Of a DNA stretch of 12,408 bases, positions 1-5,758 are shown in pieces. The notes under the pieces were generated by a model. The model saw nothing but the letters and a program-made list of their open reading frames with translations, was not told the DNA's origin and made no database searches. This stretch comes from Fidelibacterota bacterium (lineage in GTDB: Bacteria > Fidelibacterota > Fidelibacteria > Fidelibacterales > Fidelibacteraceae). Where the stretch lies: NCBI GenBank assembly GCA_029931905.1, contig JAOZRH010000047.1:1-12408 (forward strand), in the 5' to 3' direction. Position numbers and translations under genes: made by a program. Each line of letters starts with the position of its first letter. Position 1 is the stretch's first letter.

Positions 1-179
1 TCCCAATCTAAAGCATCGAATTGACCGACAAAAACTTTATATGCTAATTTAAATCTCCAAAACAATGATAATGTTGATAATGAAAGTGGTCGGGCTGGTA
101 ACCAGGGACCATTTAGTTTTTGACAATGGGTATCCCAGTTTTCTAGATCCCTTGCTTTATAAATTTTTGGTGTTTGCAT
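1..179 (-). CDS. Conserved phage-type hypothetical protein, N-terminal 59 residues (3' end outside window)
   Basis: The frame opens at ATG 177-179 behind a strong Shine-Dalgarno (GAGGAGG, 4-5 bases before the ATG) and stays open to the left edge, so only the N-terminus is visible. It begins MQTPKIYKARDLENW, is rich in W, L and K, and ends in a stretch with the pattern LAYKVFVGQFDALDW. I recall similar L-A-x-x-V-F-x-G-x-x-D-A-L-x-W patterns in small uncharacterised phage proteins, but this is memory, not a search. No catalytic motif or clear membrane segment is visible. It is the first gene after the terminator at 259-286, so it probably starts a new transcription unit, although no convincing promoter is seen in 180-258. 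Function unknown; gene reality is well supported by the ribosome binding site. Confidence 0.7.
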   Translation of the reverse strand, partial: MQTPKIYKARDLENWDTHCQKLNGPWLPARPLSLSTLSLFWRFKLAYKVFVGQFDALDW

Positions 180-258
180 TTTTCCTCCTCTTAAATTATT
201 TGAAAAAATAATAGCTCTTTTTAATTATTTCTTCTATTTCTTTATCAAAATTTGAAAT

Positions 259-286
259 AAAAAAACGGGAGAAAAAATCTCCCGTT
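259..286 (-). terminator. Intrinsic terminator after the HNH-like gene
   Basis: A perfect 9-bp stem, AACGGGAGA (264-272) with TCTCCCGTT (278-286) around a 5-base loop, is followed on the minus strand by a T-rich run (TTTTTTTATTTC reading down from about 265). The stop codon of the upstream gene (286-288) touches the stem. The stem is also a one-base-pair-shorter version of the hairpins at 697-727 and 3648-3692. Confidence 0.8.
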
Positions 287-675
287 CACTCTTGTTTTTT
301 CTTTTTAAAATCAATTAAACTAACTACTTTAGTATTTGTTGGTTTATTTTTAATATTTTTATCTTTTGTTTTTAACATCGTAGTTTTATTATCAGGTTTA
401 TATGGATGTTTCGAAAAATCAATTTGTTTCGTAGTCCAATAACAATTATCTGGAGAAAATTCTCCATTTAAATTTTGTAAACCAACAAAAGTTTTATAAA
501 TACCAAATTGTTCAACATGGTTTAAAAACTGTTTAAAAGAATCTCTTTTAAAATTTAAATAACCACTACTAGTATTAGTCCATCTTTTACACATTCGATA
601 ACCTTCATTTTGCATTAGATTTAACCAAATATTTAGATGAACTAATTCTAAATTATGCAGTCTTGATTTTGACAT
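286..675 (-). CDS. Degenerate HNH/homing-endonuclease-like protein, 129 aa
   Basis: The first ~85 residues follow the layout of the phage HNH proteins that read 'IW..M..RC....G.KVC..W..FENF......G.TLDRIDNNGNYSPENCRW': here IWLNLMQNEGYRMCKRW (16-32), then a phenylalanine-rich helix (FKQFLNHVEQFGIY, 47-60), then NGEFSPDNCYW (70-80). The usual catalytic DRID-N-N segment just before NG-Y-SP-N-C-W is replaced by FVGLQNL, so nuclease activity is doubtful; the remaining fold may bind DNA. The C-terminal ~40 residues are lysine-rich and probably disordered. GAGG five bases before the ATG supports the start. The gene lies immediately downstream of the NAD cassette and its hairpin, a position that fits a former homing element, but that is inference. 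Family assignment is from pattern only. Confidence 0.65.
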   Translation of the reverse strand: MSKSRLHNLELVHLNIWLNLMQNEGYRMCKRWTNTSSGYLNFKRDSFKQFLNHVEQFGIYKTFVGLQNLNGEFSPDNCYWTTKQIDFSKHPYKPDNKTTMLKTKDKNIKNKPTNTKVVSLIDFKKKKQE

Positions 676-696
676 TTTGACCTCGAAAATATTAAG

Positions 697-727
697 GAAC
701 GGCGAGAAATATTAGATCTCGCCGTTC
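697..727 (-). repeat. Hairpin, copy A, on the 3' side of the NAD cassette
   Basis: An 11-bp perfect inverted repeat, GAACGGCGAGA (697-707) and TCTCGCCGTTC (717-727), surrounds a 9-base loop. It sits between the nadV stop (736) and the start of the HNH-like gene (675). The minus-strand 3' side reads CTTAATATTTTC, too poor in T for a good intrinsic terminator, so it may instead be a processing, stabilising or recombination site. The inner 10-bp stem is identical to that at 3651-3689. Confidence 0.75.
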
Positions 728-735
728 TTAAAAGG

Positions 736-2118
736 TTACAATTTTTGTTCTTGGAATCTTACAAATTCTCTTATATGTGCAAAAGATTCCGTTATTAAAG
801 TACCATTTTCAAAAACTGGTACCAACATATTTTTGTTGTTATTATTTGAATTGTTTTTAATGGTTTCAAATCTTCCGTGATTTTTAATAAGTTTTAAAAC
901 ACCTCTTTTACTATTTTTGCTTGGATCGTCTTTTGGTTCTTTATAGACATCACACCATTTTTTACCATCATAACGAGCACTACATTTCATAGCAAATTTA
1001 TAAGTGTCTCGATTTACTTGTTGGAGTAGTCCACCCCCCATACCAAATGAAATATTGTCAGCACTGAAATTGTTTTTAATAACATTAGTTAATATTTCAT
1101 CAACAGAATTTGGTGAACTAATTCCATCTCCTTGAATTACTCGAACATGGTTTAATACTTTGTATCCTTTAGAATTAACAGAAAAACCAAATTTTTCCGA
1201 TAGTTTTAAAAGAGTTCGAACAACCACTTCTTTCGGTTCACCACTATCTGGTCTAATAACAATAATAGTACCACTATCAACTATTTTGTTTCTTAATTTT
1301 TGCCCCCAGATGTAGTCGACAGCATGATCTAAATCATAACTGTCACTAACAACAGCTACAATTTTACCTGGTTTTGCAAATTGATTAAGCATATTTTCAT
1401 ATGCTTTTTCTTCGTTTTGTTTTCCCCAACTAGTTATCGTTGAATGTTCAGCTGCAGGAATACTAAAACCAGGCATGTAAGAATAATCATCATCGTAGTA
1501 TTCTTTAATTCCATCAATTGCAGCAGTTGTATCTGTCCCACAAAAATTGACAAGATGTGCTAATCCACCAATTTTTGCACTTTCATAGCTACTCACACCT
1601 CGAAAACCAAAATCATGTAATTTGAAATCTAATGAACTAACATCACCTGTTAATTCAAGATATCTTTTTATGATTTGACGAATCTCAAAACTTCTAGTAC
1701 AAACTGTGATAGGATACCAGCACTGTAATAAAAGTGTCTCTATCCATCCAGGTAACCAGAAGAATTCATCAATAGTGTTTTCAACAGTCATGAAAACATT
1801 TTGAGTTGGTAGAATGGTACCTTCATCAACAGCTTTAATCCGAATTGGTAAATATCCTAATTTTGATATTTTTAACCAACCATCAAGATTAAATATATCT
1901 TTGAAACCATGACTGTCCCAAAAACTTTTAGCTTCATACACCTCATCTTTTGTAGGTACTTTAAGAAAACGATGTAGAATAGGTCGATAAAGCACGACTA
2001 TTCTTTCATTTTTTGATCTACTTTCTAAATAATAGAAAAGTTTCTTAGTGTTAGGTGGAAACTGAAGATAATGACTACATTTATAACTGTCTGTTGTTTT
2101 TGCAAGATTTAAGGACAT
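736..2118 (-). CDS. nadV: Nicotinamide phosphoribosyltransferase (NAMPT), 460 aa
   Basis: Joins nicotinamide and PRPP to give NMN, the first step of nicotinamide salvage to NAD+, in the cytoplasm. Family signatures are clear: TDSYK (9-13), LHDFGFRGVSS (167-177, with the base-binding Asp at 169), GTDT (194-197), IPAAEHST (220-227, with the catalytic histidine at 225), IRPDSGEP (288-295, matching the phosphoribosyl-binding RPDSG) and SFGMGGGLL (357-365). Length is near the family's usual 460-490, so it looks intact; an asparagine run near the C-terminus is a minor oddity. The frame could open 11 codons upstream at a TTG, but AAGGAG lies seven bases before ATG 2116-2118, so that start is preferred; this Shine-Dalgarno lies directly after the NAD kinase stop, 11 bases upstream. 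It is the last gene of the NAD cassette and ends before hairpin A. Confidence 0.96.
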   Translation of the reverse strand: MSLNLAKTTDSYKCSHYLQFPPNTKKLFYYLESRSKNERIVVLYRPILHRFLKVPTKDEVYEAKSFWDSHGFKDIFNLDGWLKISKLGYLPIRIKAVDEGTILPTQNVFMTVENTIDEFFWLPGWIETLLLQCWYPITVCTRSFEIRQIIKRYLELTGDVSSLDFKLHDFGFRGVSSYESAKIGGLAHLVNFCGTDTTAAIDGIKEYYDDDYSYMPGFSIPAAEHSTITSWGKQNEEKAYENMLNQFAKPGKIVAVVSDSYDLDHAVDYIWGQKLRNKIVDSGTIIVIRPDSGEPKEVVVRTLLKLSEKFGFSVNSKGYKVLNHVRVIQGDGISSPNSVDEILTNVIKNNFSADNISFGMGGGLLQQVNRDTYKFAMKCSARYDGKKWCDVYKEPKDDPSKNSKRGVLKLIKNHGRFETIKNNSNNNNKNMLVPVFENGTLITESFAHIREFVRFQEQKL

Positions 2119-2129
2119 CGATAAACTCC

Positions 2130-2759
2130 TTATTTGATTTTTTGATTCCAATTAAGTTTTTTTTGAATTGCTTTGATAAAATTATTAAACTTTATAATTT
2201 TCAAAGGTTTTTCAACAAGATTAATTTCAAATTTTGATTTTTTCAAATCAGTTTCAAAACCATCAATATGAATCATATAATCCATTAATGGTTTAACAAT
2301 TATATTTTGACTCACAACAATCGGTCTAGCACTAAGTGTGAAAGGACAAATTGGTGTGAGTATTATACATTTGAGTGTTGGTTCAATAATTGGACCACCA
2401 GCAGAAAGATTATAGGCTGTCGAACCAGTAGCTGTTGAAATTATCAAACCATCCCCTTGAAATATAAGAGATTCATTTGATATGATAATTTCAATTTCAA
2501 ATAACTTTCCTTTGTTTTTAGATGAAAATACAATTTCATTTAAGCACTTATGACCTTCAATTTGTATCATCCATCGATTTTCAATATATTGACTTATTTG
2601 ATCTTGTAATTCATCAGTTTCATTACAAAGGAAACCAACATGACCTCTATTGACACCGAAAAGAATATCATCAAATGAATCATTTTCAACTAATTTATGA
2701 ACATGATGAAGAAATGTTCCATCACCACCGTTGATTATATGAATTATTTTTTCTTCCAT
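2130..2759 (-). CDS. nadK: NAD kinase, compact form, 209 aa
   Basis: Phosphorylates NAD+ to NADP+. All core motifs are present: GGDGT (11-15), FGVNRGHVGFL (34-44), LNE (73-75), DGLIISTATGSTAYNLSAGG (103-122) and CPFTLSARPIV (138-148), in the usual order. Bacterial NAD kinases are about 270-300 residues, with GGDGT near residue 60-70; here the N-terminal part before that motif is essentially absent. No upstream extension exists, because the start overlaps the end of the NMN adenylyltransferase gene by 16 bases. No Shine-Dalgarno is evident, so translation is probably coupled to the upstream gene. The usual acidic pair near residue 45-50 is represented by NETDE. An NAD kinase between the two NAD salvage enzymes is unusual in a phage. 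Fold identity is very secure; activity of the shortened enzyme is unproven. Confidence 0.93.
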   Translation of the reverse strand: MEEKIIHIINGGDGTFLHHVHKLVENDSFDDILFGVNRGHVGFLCNETDELQDQISQYIENRWMIQIEGHKCLNEIVFSSKNKGKLFEIEIIISNESLIFQGDGLIISTATGSTAYNLSAGGPIIEPTLKCIILTPICPFTLSARPIVVSQNIIVKPLMDYMIHIDGFETDLKKSKFEINLVEKPLKIIKFNNFIKAIQKKLNWNQKIK

Positions 2760-3625
2760 TCTTTGATTCTTTCTAGTAATATTTTGTGATTATCAACTAT
2801 CATATCTTTATCTAATTCGTTAAAATTAAACCATTTTAATTCATATATATCATCTCCTGGATTAGGACGACCTTCAATATTGTTTGTACAAAAGAACGTA
2901 GTTGTTATTTTATCTAATTCACTTTTATATCTCCAATCATCAATAAAGAAACTACCAATATATTTTAAATTATAAACATCTAATGATGTTTCTTCTTTAA
3001 CTTCTCTAATAGCTGTTTCTTCCCATGTGCAACCAGGTGAAACAAAACCTCCAATAAATCTGAATTTAGATTCATCTCTTTTTCGACCTAGTAATAATTC
3101 ACTATAATCTTCATTAAATATAGCAATATCCACTGTAGGTATTGCTTTGGGCCATTGATTATTCATTGCCCAAATTACACCCATTCTAAAATCAGATGAT
3201 TCTTTAACTTTAGATGCTATTTTATTTCGAATTTCACTTCCAGATATAAATACTTTTTGTTTTAATACCTGAGTTTGAAATCGACCAAAATAGTGTTTGA
3301 TGAAACTGTCACGACTTCCATAAAGAACAGCAGTTTGATTTGGAGCTAACATATCTGAAATCATCTCATCCAATTTTTCACTCCAAACATGATCTGACAT
3401 TGTATCTTTGATGTATAAAACATTAATTTTTGGATACAATGATTGAATCATTTGTTTTCGAGTTTCAAAATCAAGAGGATTATTATTTGTACATTTACAA
3501 GGTGATAATCCTAAGAAAATGATAACCCGATCATGATTTTCCAAAACATACTCAATCAAATCTTTGTGACCTTCATGTAATTCAGGTACCTGAAACCTGG
3601 CAACAATTACCCCAATCGGTTTCAT
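2744..3625 (-). CDS. nadM: Bifunctional NMN adenylyltransferase / Nudix hydrolase, 293 aa
   Basis: The N-terminal ~150 residues are a nucleotidyltransferase making NAD+ from NMN and ATP: GVIVARFQVPELHEGH carries the H-x-G-H site (17-20), and ISGSEIR (127-133) is the ISGTxxR-type signature. Residues ~162-293 are a Nudix domain, in the NadM-Nudix arrangement known from cyanobacteria, Francisella and some phages, where it typically cleaves ADP-ribose. The Nudix box (193-215) keeps REVKEE (207-212), but the usual first Glu is Cys199 and the usual Gly after REUxEEx is Ser214, so specificity or activity may have changed. AAAGGAG seven bases before the ATG gives a strong start. It is the first gene of the three-gene NAD cassette; its end overlaps nadK. 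The promoter is not obvious: hairpin B lies 23 bases upstream. Confidence 0.95.
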   Translation of the reverse strand: MKPIGVIVARFQVPELHEGHKDLIEYVLENHDRVIIFLGLSPCKCTNNNPLDFETRKQMIQSLYPKINVLYIKDTMSDHVWSEKLDEMISDMLAPNQTAVLYGSRDSFIKHYFGRFQTQVLKQKVFISGSEIRNKIASKVKESSDFRMGVIWAMNNQWPKAIPTVDIAIFNEDYSELLLGRKRDESKFRFIGGFVSPGCTWEETAIREVKEETSLDVYNLKYIGSFFIDDWRYKSELDKITTTFFCTNNIEGRPNPGDDIYELKWFNFNELDKDMIVDNHKILLERIKEWKKK

Positions 3626-3647
3626 AATACTTCTCCTTTTGTTTGTA

Positions 3648-3692
3648 TTTAACGGCGAGATTGTAAACGAATTATCAAATCTCGCCGTTAAA
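3648..3692 (-). repeat. Hairpin, copy B, on the 5' side of the NAD cassette
   Basis: A 13-bp perfect inverted repeat, TTTAACGGCGAGA (3648-3660) and TCTCGCCGTTAAA (3680-3692), surrounds a 19-base loop. The inner 10 bp are the same as in the hairpin at 697-727, so the two copies bracket the three NAD genes. Minus-strand sequence after the stem is TACAAAC with no T-run, so it is not a normal intrinsic terminator. It occupies nearly the whole gap between the stop of the small membrane protein (3697) and the leader of the NMN adenylyltransferase gene. Confidence 0.8.
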
Positions 3693-3696
3693 GTAG

Positions 3697-3927
3697 TTAT
3701 TCAATACTAAACCAATTCCCTTGACTATCTTGTAATATCTTTCGATTACATTTTTTACATCTTGTTATAAAACTACATCCATCAAATGTGACAGTATCTG
3801 ATGGAGAATGCCAACCAAAATATTTACAAGAAAATGATGTTTTGAATTTTTTGTCAATCCAACATAAGATAAATGGAATTAGAAAGATGCTGAAAATTAA
3901 TGGAAAAATTAGATATTTACATTCCAT
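3697..3927 (-). CDS. Small membrane protein with C-terminal zinc-binding-like knuckle, 76 aa
   Basis: An N-terminal membrane segment (about residues 5-23, a run of I, F, L and P) is followed by a positively charged stretch and then a cysteine/histidine pattern: CKYFGWH (34-40), Cys51, and CKKC (57-60), ending DSQGNWF. This resembles the C-x-x-F-G-H ... C-x-x-C small prophage proteins (DUF1660-like by memory). The topology would place the knuckle in the cytoplasm by the positive-inside rule. ATG 3925-3927 lies one base after the upstream stop (3929-3931) and is preferred; an earlier in-frame ATG (3937-3939) or TTG (3949-3951) would overlap the upstream gene. No good Shine-Dalgarno is seen for any of them. 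Function unknown. Confidence 0.65.
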   Translation of the reverse strand: MECKYLIFPLIFSIFLIPFILCWIDKKFKTSFSCKYFGWHSPSDTVTFDGCSFITRCKKCNRKILQDSQGNWFSIE

Positions 3928-3928
3928 C

Positions 3929-4354
3929 TTAAATATCATCGTTTGGAACAATAGCTTCTAATAATTCACCCAATTCAACAACACTGTTACTTTCTTTTAA
4001 TTGAACATGTATTTTGTTTTCACAATTATGTTTTCTATATAATTCTTCTGCTTTATTTGCAATCTCTCTATATCCAGGTTTTCTTCCCTGAAATTGTCTT
4101 GCTCTAATTCGAGCAGCATAAATTAATCCACAATGTGGTTTACCTGTTTTAGGATCAACAACAGGGAATTTTAGCTTACTAGGAATTAGAAAAGAATCAT
4201 CACCATATTTTTCTTTCATTAATTCTCTTTTACTTTTTGAACTTAAATAACTTTTGATACTTTCAGGTAAAATGGTTTTAACTACCTCTTCTAAAACTCC
4301 ATCGAAATTTTCAATTAAATCTGTACTATCTAAAATAATGTCTTCTGTATGCAT
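3929..4354 (-). CDS. Conserved phage protein, 141 aa, function unknown
   Basis: A strong AAGGAG before ATG 4352-4354 makes the start firm. Residues ~52-118 resemble a domain seen in assorted phage proteins, including some head-protease and DUF6582-type proteins, with the pattern 'F.lP...k.Pi.D.....C....aA..Ra.q.......I..kA..l..k'. Here it is FLIPSKLKFPVVDPKTGKP (55-73) followed by an arginine-rich helix and IANKAEELYRKH (98-109). The N-terminal ~45 residues and the C-terminus are acidic. I do not know its role; the domain is found beside capsid genes in other phages, but here the neighbour is the SSB-like gene, so a DNA- or protein-interaction role is equally possible. Confidence 0.75.
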   Translation of the reverse strand: MHTEDIILDSTDLIENFDGVLEEVVKTILPESIKSYLSSKSKRELMKEKYGDDSFLIPSKLKFPVVDPKTGKPHCGLIYAARIRARQFQGRKPGYREIANKAEELYRKHNCENKIHVQLKESNSVVELGELLEAIVPNDDI

Positions 4355-4376
4355 AATTTTTTCTCCTTAGAAAAAT

Positions 4377-4441
4377 GAAGCTCCCTCAATTGTGGAGGTT
4401 AGAGACATGGGGAGTTGTTTTCTTGTCATTGAGAGAGCTTC
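4377..4441 (-). terminator. Long-stem hairpin with T-run after the SSB-like gene
   Basis: GAAGCTCCCTCAAT (4377-4390) and ATTGAGAGAGCTTC (4428-4441) form a 14-bp stem with a single G-U pair in the minus-strand RNA, enclosing a 37-base loop. On the minus strand the stem is followed by ATTTTTCT and then directly by the AAGGAG of the next gene. It could be an intrinsic terminator/attenuator or an RNA control element; the loop contains CTCCCC and CCTCC, which are complementary to Shine-Dalgarno sequences. Confidence 0.6.
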
Positions 4442-4447
4442 GTGAGT

Positions 4448-5152
4448 TTAAAATGGAACATCATCTTCTGTTGCGTTTGGTGTCATACTGTTTAATGTGT
4501 TTGAGAAATTATTTGCAACATTTTGAGGGGTATTTTGTGGACCTTGTCCACTATTAAATTCTGCAGGTTGTGGTGCGTTATTGAAGTTATTTTGATTTGC
4601 ATTTTGATTAACACCAACGGTACTTCTTTGAATATTAAAATCTTTTCTACTAAATTCTAATTCTAGACCTTTTTTGCACATCATTTCGATAACATCTGCC
4701 ATCGCTACTGCATTTGGAATATTCATACCGTAACCAAAACCTTGTGCTTGTCCTTGTTTAAAAGTTAAGGAAATTACAACATTTCCTTTATTGTCTTGAC
4801 CTTTATTAATAAAAACCATTTTCGATCCTCCTCCCTGATTGAAAGAGGATTTTGAACCATCAACATACAATCCATATTGACCAATTAATTGATCTCTGCC
4901 GTTAGCATACCCCCTAATTGCATGTGATAATCCCAATGCTTTATCAATTTCAACCTTCATTGTGATTCTATTTTGAAAGTTAAAAGTTCTTCCATTTTGT
5001 CCTTGTTCTCCTGGAGCACATGTGATAAAAAAGAAATATTTTTTCTTATAACTTTGTTCAACGTCTTGTTTAACCAAACTAAATTGAACTAAATGATTCC
5101 CAGGGAAACTATAGTTACAAATATTTTCTAGACCGCCACCTTGTTGACTCAT
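4448..5152 (-). CDS. Putative single-stranded DNA-binding protein, 234 aa
   Basis: The case rests on architecture. There is a folded N-terminal ~165 residues, then a long low-complexity linker rich in N, Q, P, S and G (about 175-222), then an acidic tip ending EDDVPF, almost the same as the DDDIPF tip through which bacterial SSBs recruit partners. The core is not obviously a bacterial OB-fold SSB nor T4 gp32 (no zinc-binding cysteine cluster). It shows an alternating strand pattern and ends with a strand-plus-helix stretch (AMADVIEMMCKKGLELEF, 150-167) that recalls PC4/Whirly-type ssDNA binders; this is speculation. AAGGAG six bases before the ATG confirms the start. It should coat replication intermediates and might bind the phage exonuclease and ligase. 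A long-stem hairpin follows its stop. Confidence 0.65.
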   Translation of the reverse strand: MSQQGGGLENICNYSFPGNHLVQFSLVKQDVEQSYKKKYFFFITCAPGEQGQNGRTFNFQNRITMKVEIDKALGLSHAIRGYANGRDQLIGQYGLYVDGSKSSFNQGGGSKMVFINKGQDNKGNVVISLTFKQGQAQGFGYGMNIPNAVAMADVIEMMCKKGLELEFSRKDFNIQRSTVGVNQNANQNNFNNAPQPAEFNSGQGPQNTPQNVANNFSNTLNSMTPNATEDDVPF

Positions 5153-5162
5153 TATCTTCTCC

Positions 5163-5465
5163 TTAGATTTTTTTGATTTTTTCTTTTTGGCATAAAAGAT
5201 TAAATTCTTTAAAAGTTATGATTCTTTCTAATAACTGATTGAATGATTCTTCGAATGGTTCTAAATAATTATCAATATTTTCTGTTCTTATTTCTTCACC
5301 ATCAAAACATTTAAGATAACATTGTGGTTCAATAATTCCCTCATTATTAACATAACAAAACATTGGAGGATTGATTGAAAAAATAATTTGAATACCATTA
5401 ATATTATTTAAAAAATCAAAATGTAATTTGTATTTTAAAAATATTGATTCATACGTTTCTTTCAT
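5163..5465 (-). CDS. Hypothetical protein, 100 aa, probable paralogue of the gene upstream
   Basis: Not recognised. The small soluble protein begins ETYESIFLKYKLHFDFL and contains GIQIIFSIN (24-32). The upstream neighbour begins TYEEIILSSGIEFRHF and contains TQIIFIH in the equivalent place; both end with a lysine-rich helix and K-I-x-x-I. I therefore think they are diverged duplicates. The ATG overlaps the TGA of that neighbour (ATGA), and no Shine-Dalgarno is visible, so translation is probably coupled. No catalytic motif, membrane segment or metal-binding cluster is visible. Composition suggests an alpha/beta fold of about 100 residues. It lies directly before the SSB-like gene downstream (11 bases). 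Confidence 0.75.
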   Translation of the reverse strand: MKETYESIFLKYKLHFDFLNNINGIQIIFSINPPMFCYVNNEGIIEPQCYLKCFDGEEIRTENIDNYLEPFEESFNQLLERIITFKEFNLLCQKEKIKKI

Positions 5466-5758
5466 ATGTTTTCGATTTTCTTTTTTTGAATAAATCTCTT
5501 AAGATCTTCTTTTGAAATATACTCTGACATGAAATCTTCGAAATAATTGATTTCATGAACTCGTAAACTTCCACTTTGATTTTTGTCCCATAAAAGTAAC
5601 TTAAGCTTTTTCTCTTGTTTTATAAAACAAACCGAAAATCTTTTTTCACTTTTATGAATGAAAATGATTTGTGTACTGTTATATTTTTTGGCACCAAAAA
5701 TCTCAGCAAAATGTCTAAATTCGATCCCACTTGAAAGGATAATTTCCTCATATGTCAT
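5462..5758 (-). CDS. Hypothetical protein, 98 aa, probable paralogue of the gene downstream
   Basis: Not recognised. It starts MTYEEIILSSGIEFRHF, with a central strand-rich part (STQIIFIHKSEKRFSVCFI, 28-46) and a basic C-terminal helix ending KKKIENI. It shares its beginning, the Q-I-I-F core and its end with the next gene downstream (5163-5465), with an insertion of several residues after the first helix. The ATG overlaps the stop of the winged-helix-like gene (ATGA) and the frame ends in another ATGA overlap, so three consecutive genes are translationally linked. No known motif; function unknown. Confidence 0.75.
   Translation of the reverse strand: MTYEEIILSSGIEFRHFAEIFGAKKYNSTQIIFIHKSEKRFSVCFIKQEKKLKLLLWDKNQSGSLRVHEINYFEDFMSEYISKEDLKRFIQKKKIENI

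Noticed and set aside
208..213. TATTAT as a -10 box for the left-edge gene
   Set aside because: No -35 hexamer at 16-18 bases, and such hexamers are abundant by chance here.
2055..2237. Plus-strand frame overlapping the nadV start and nadK end
   Set aside because: It lies fully across well-supported minus-strand genes and encodes a low-complexity F/N-rich peptide with no ribosome binding site. The other plus-strand frames (4375-4557, 7557-7775, 9254-9550, 11025-11279) are shadows for the same reason.
4377..4441. Long-stem hairpin as a tRNA or group I intron fragment
   Set aside because: No cloverleaf arms, no T-loop consensus and no intron core motifs; the stem followed by a T-run fits a terminator-type element better.
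4448..5152. Assigning the SSB-like gene as T4 gp32
   Set aside because: It lacks the gp32 zinc-binding Cys/His cluster and the LAST-type basic N-terminus; only the linker plus acidic tip resembles SSBs.
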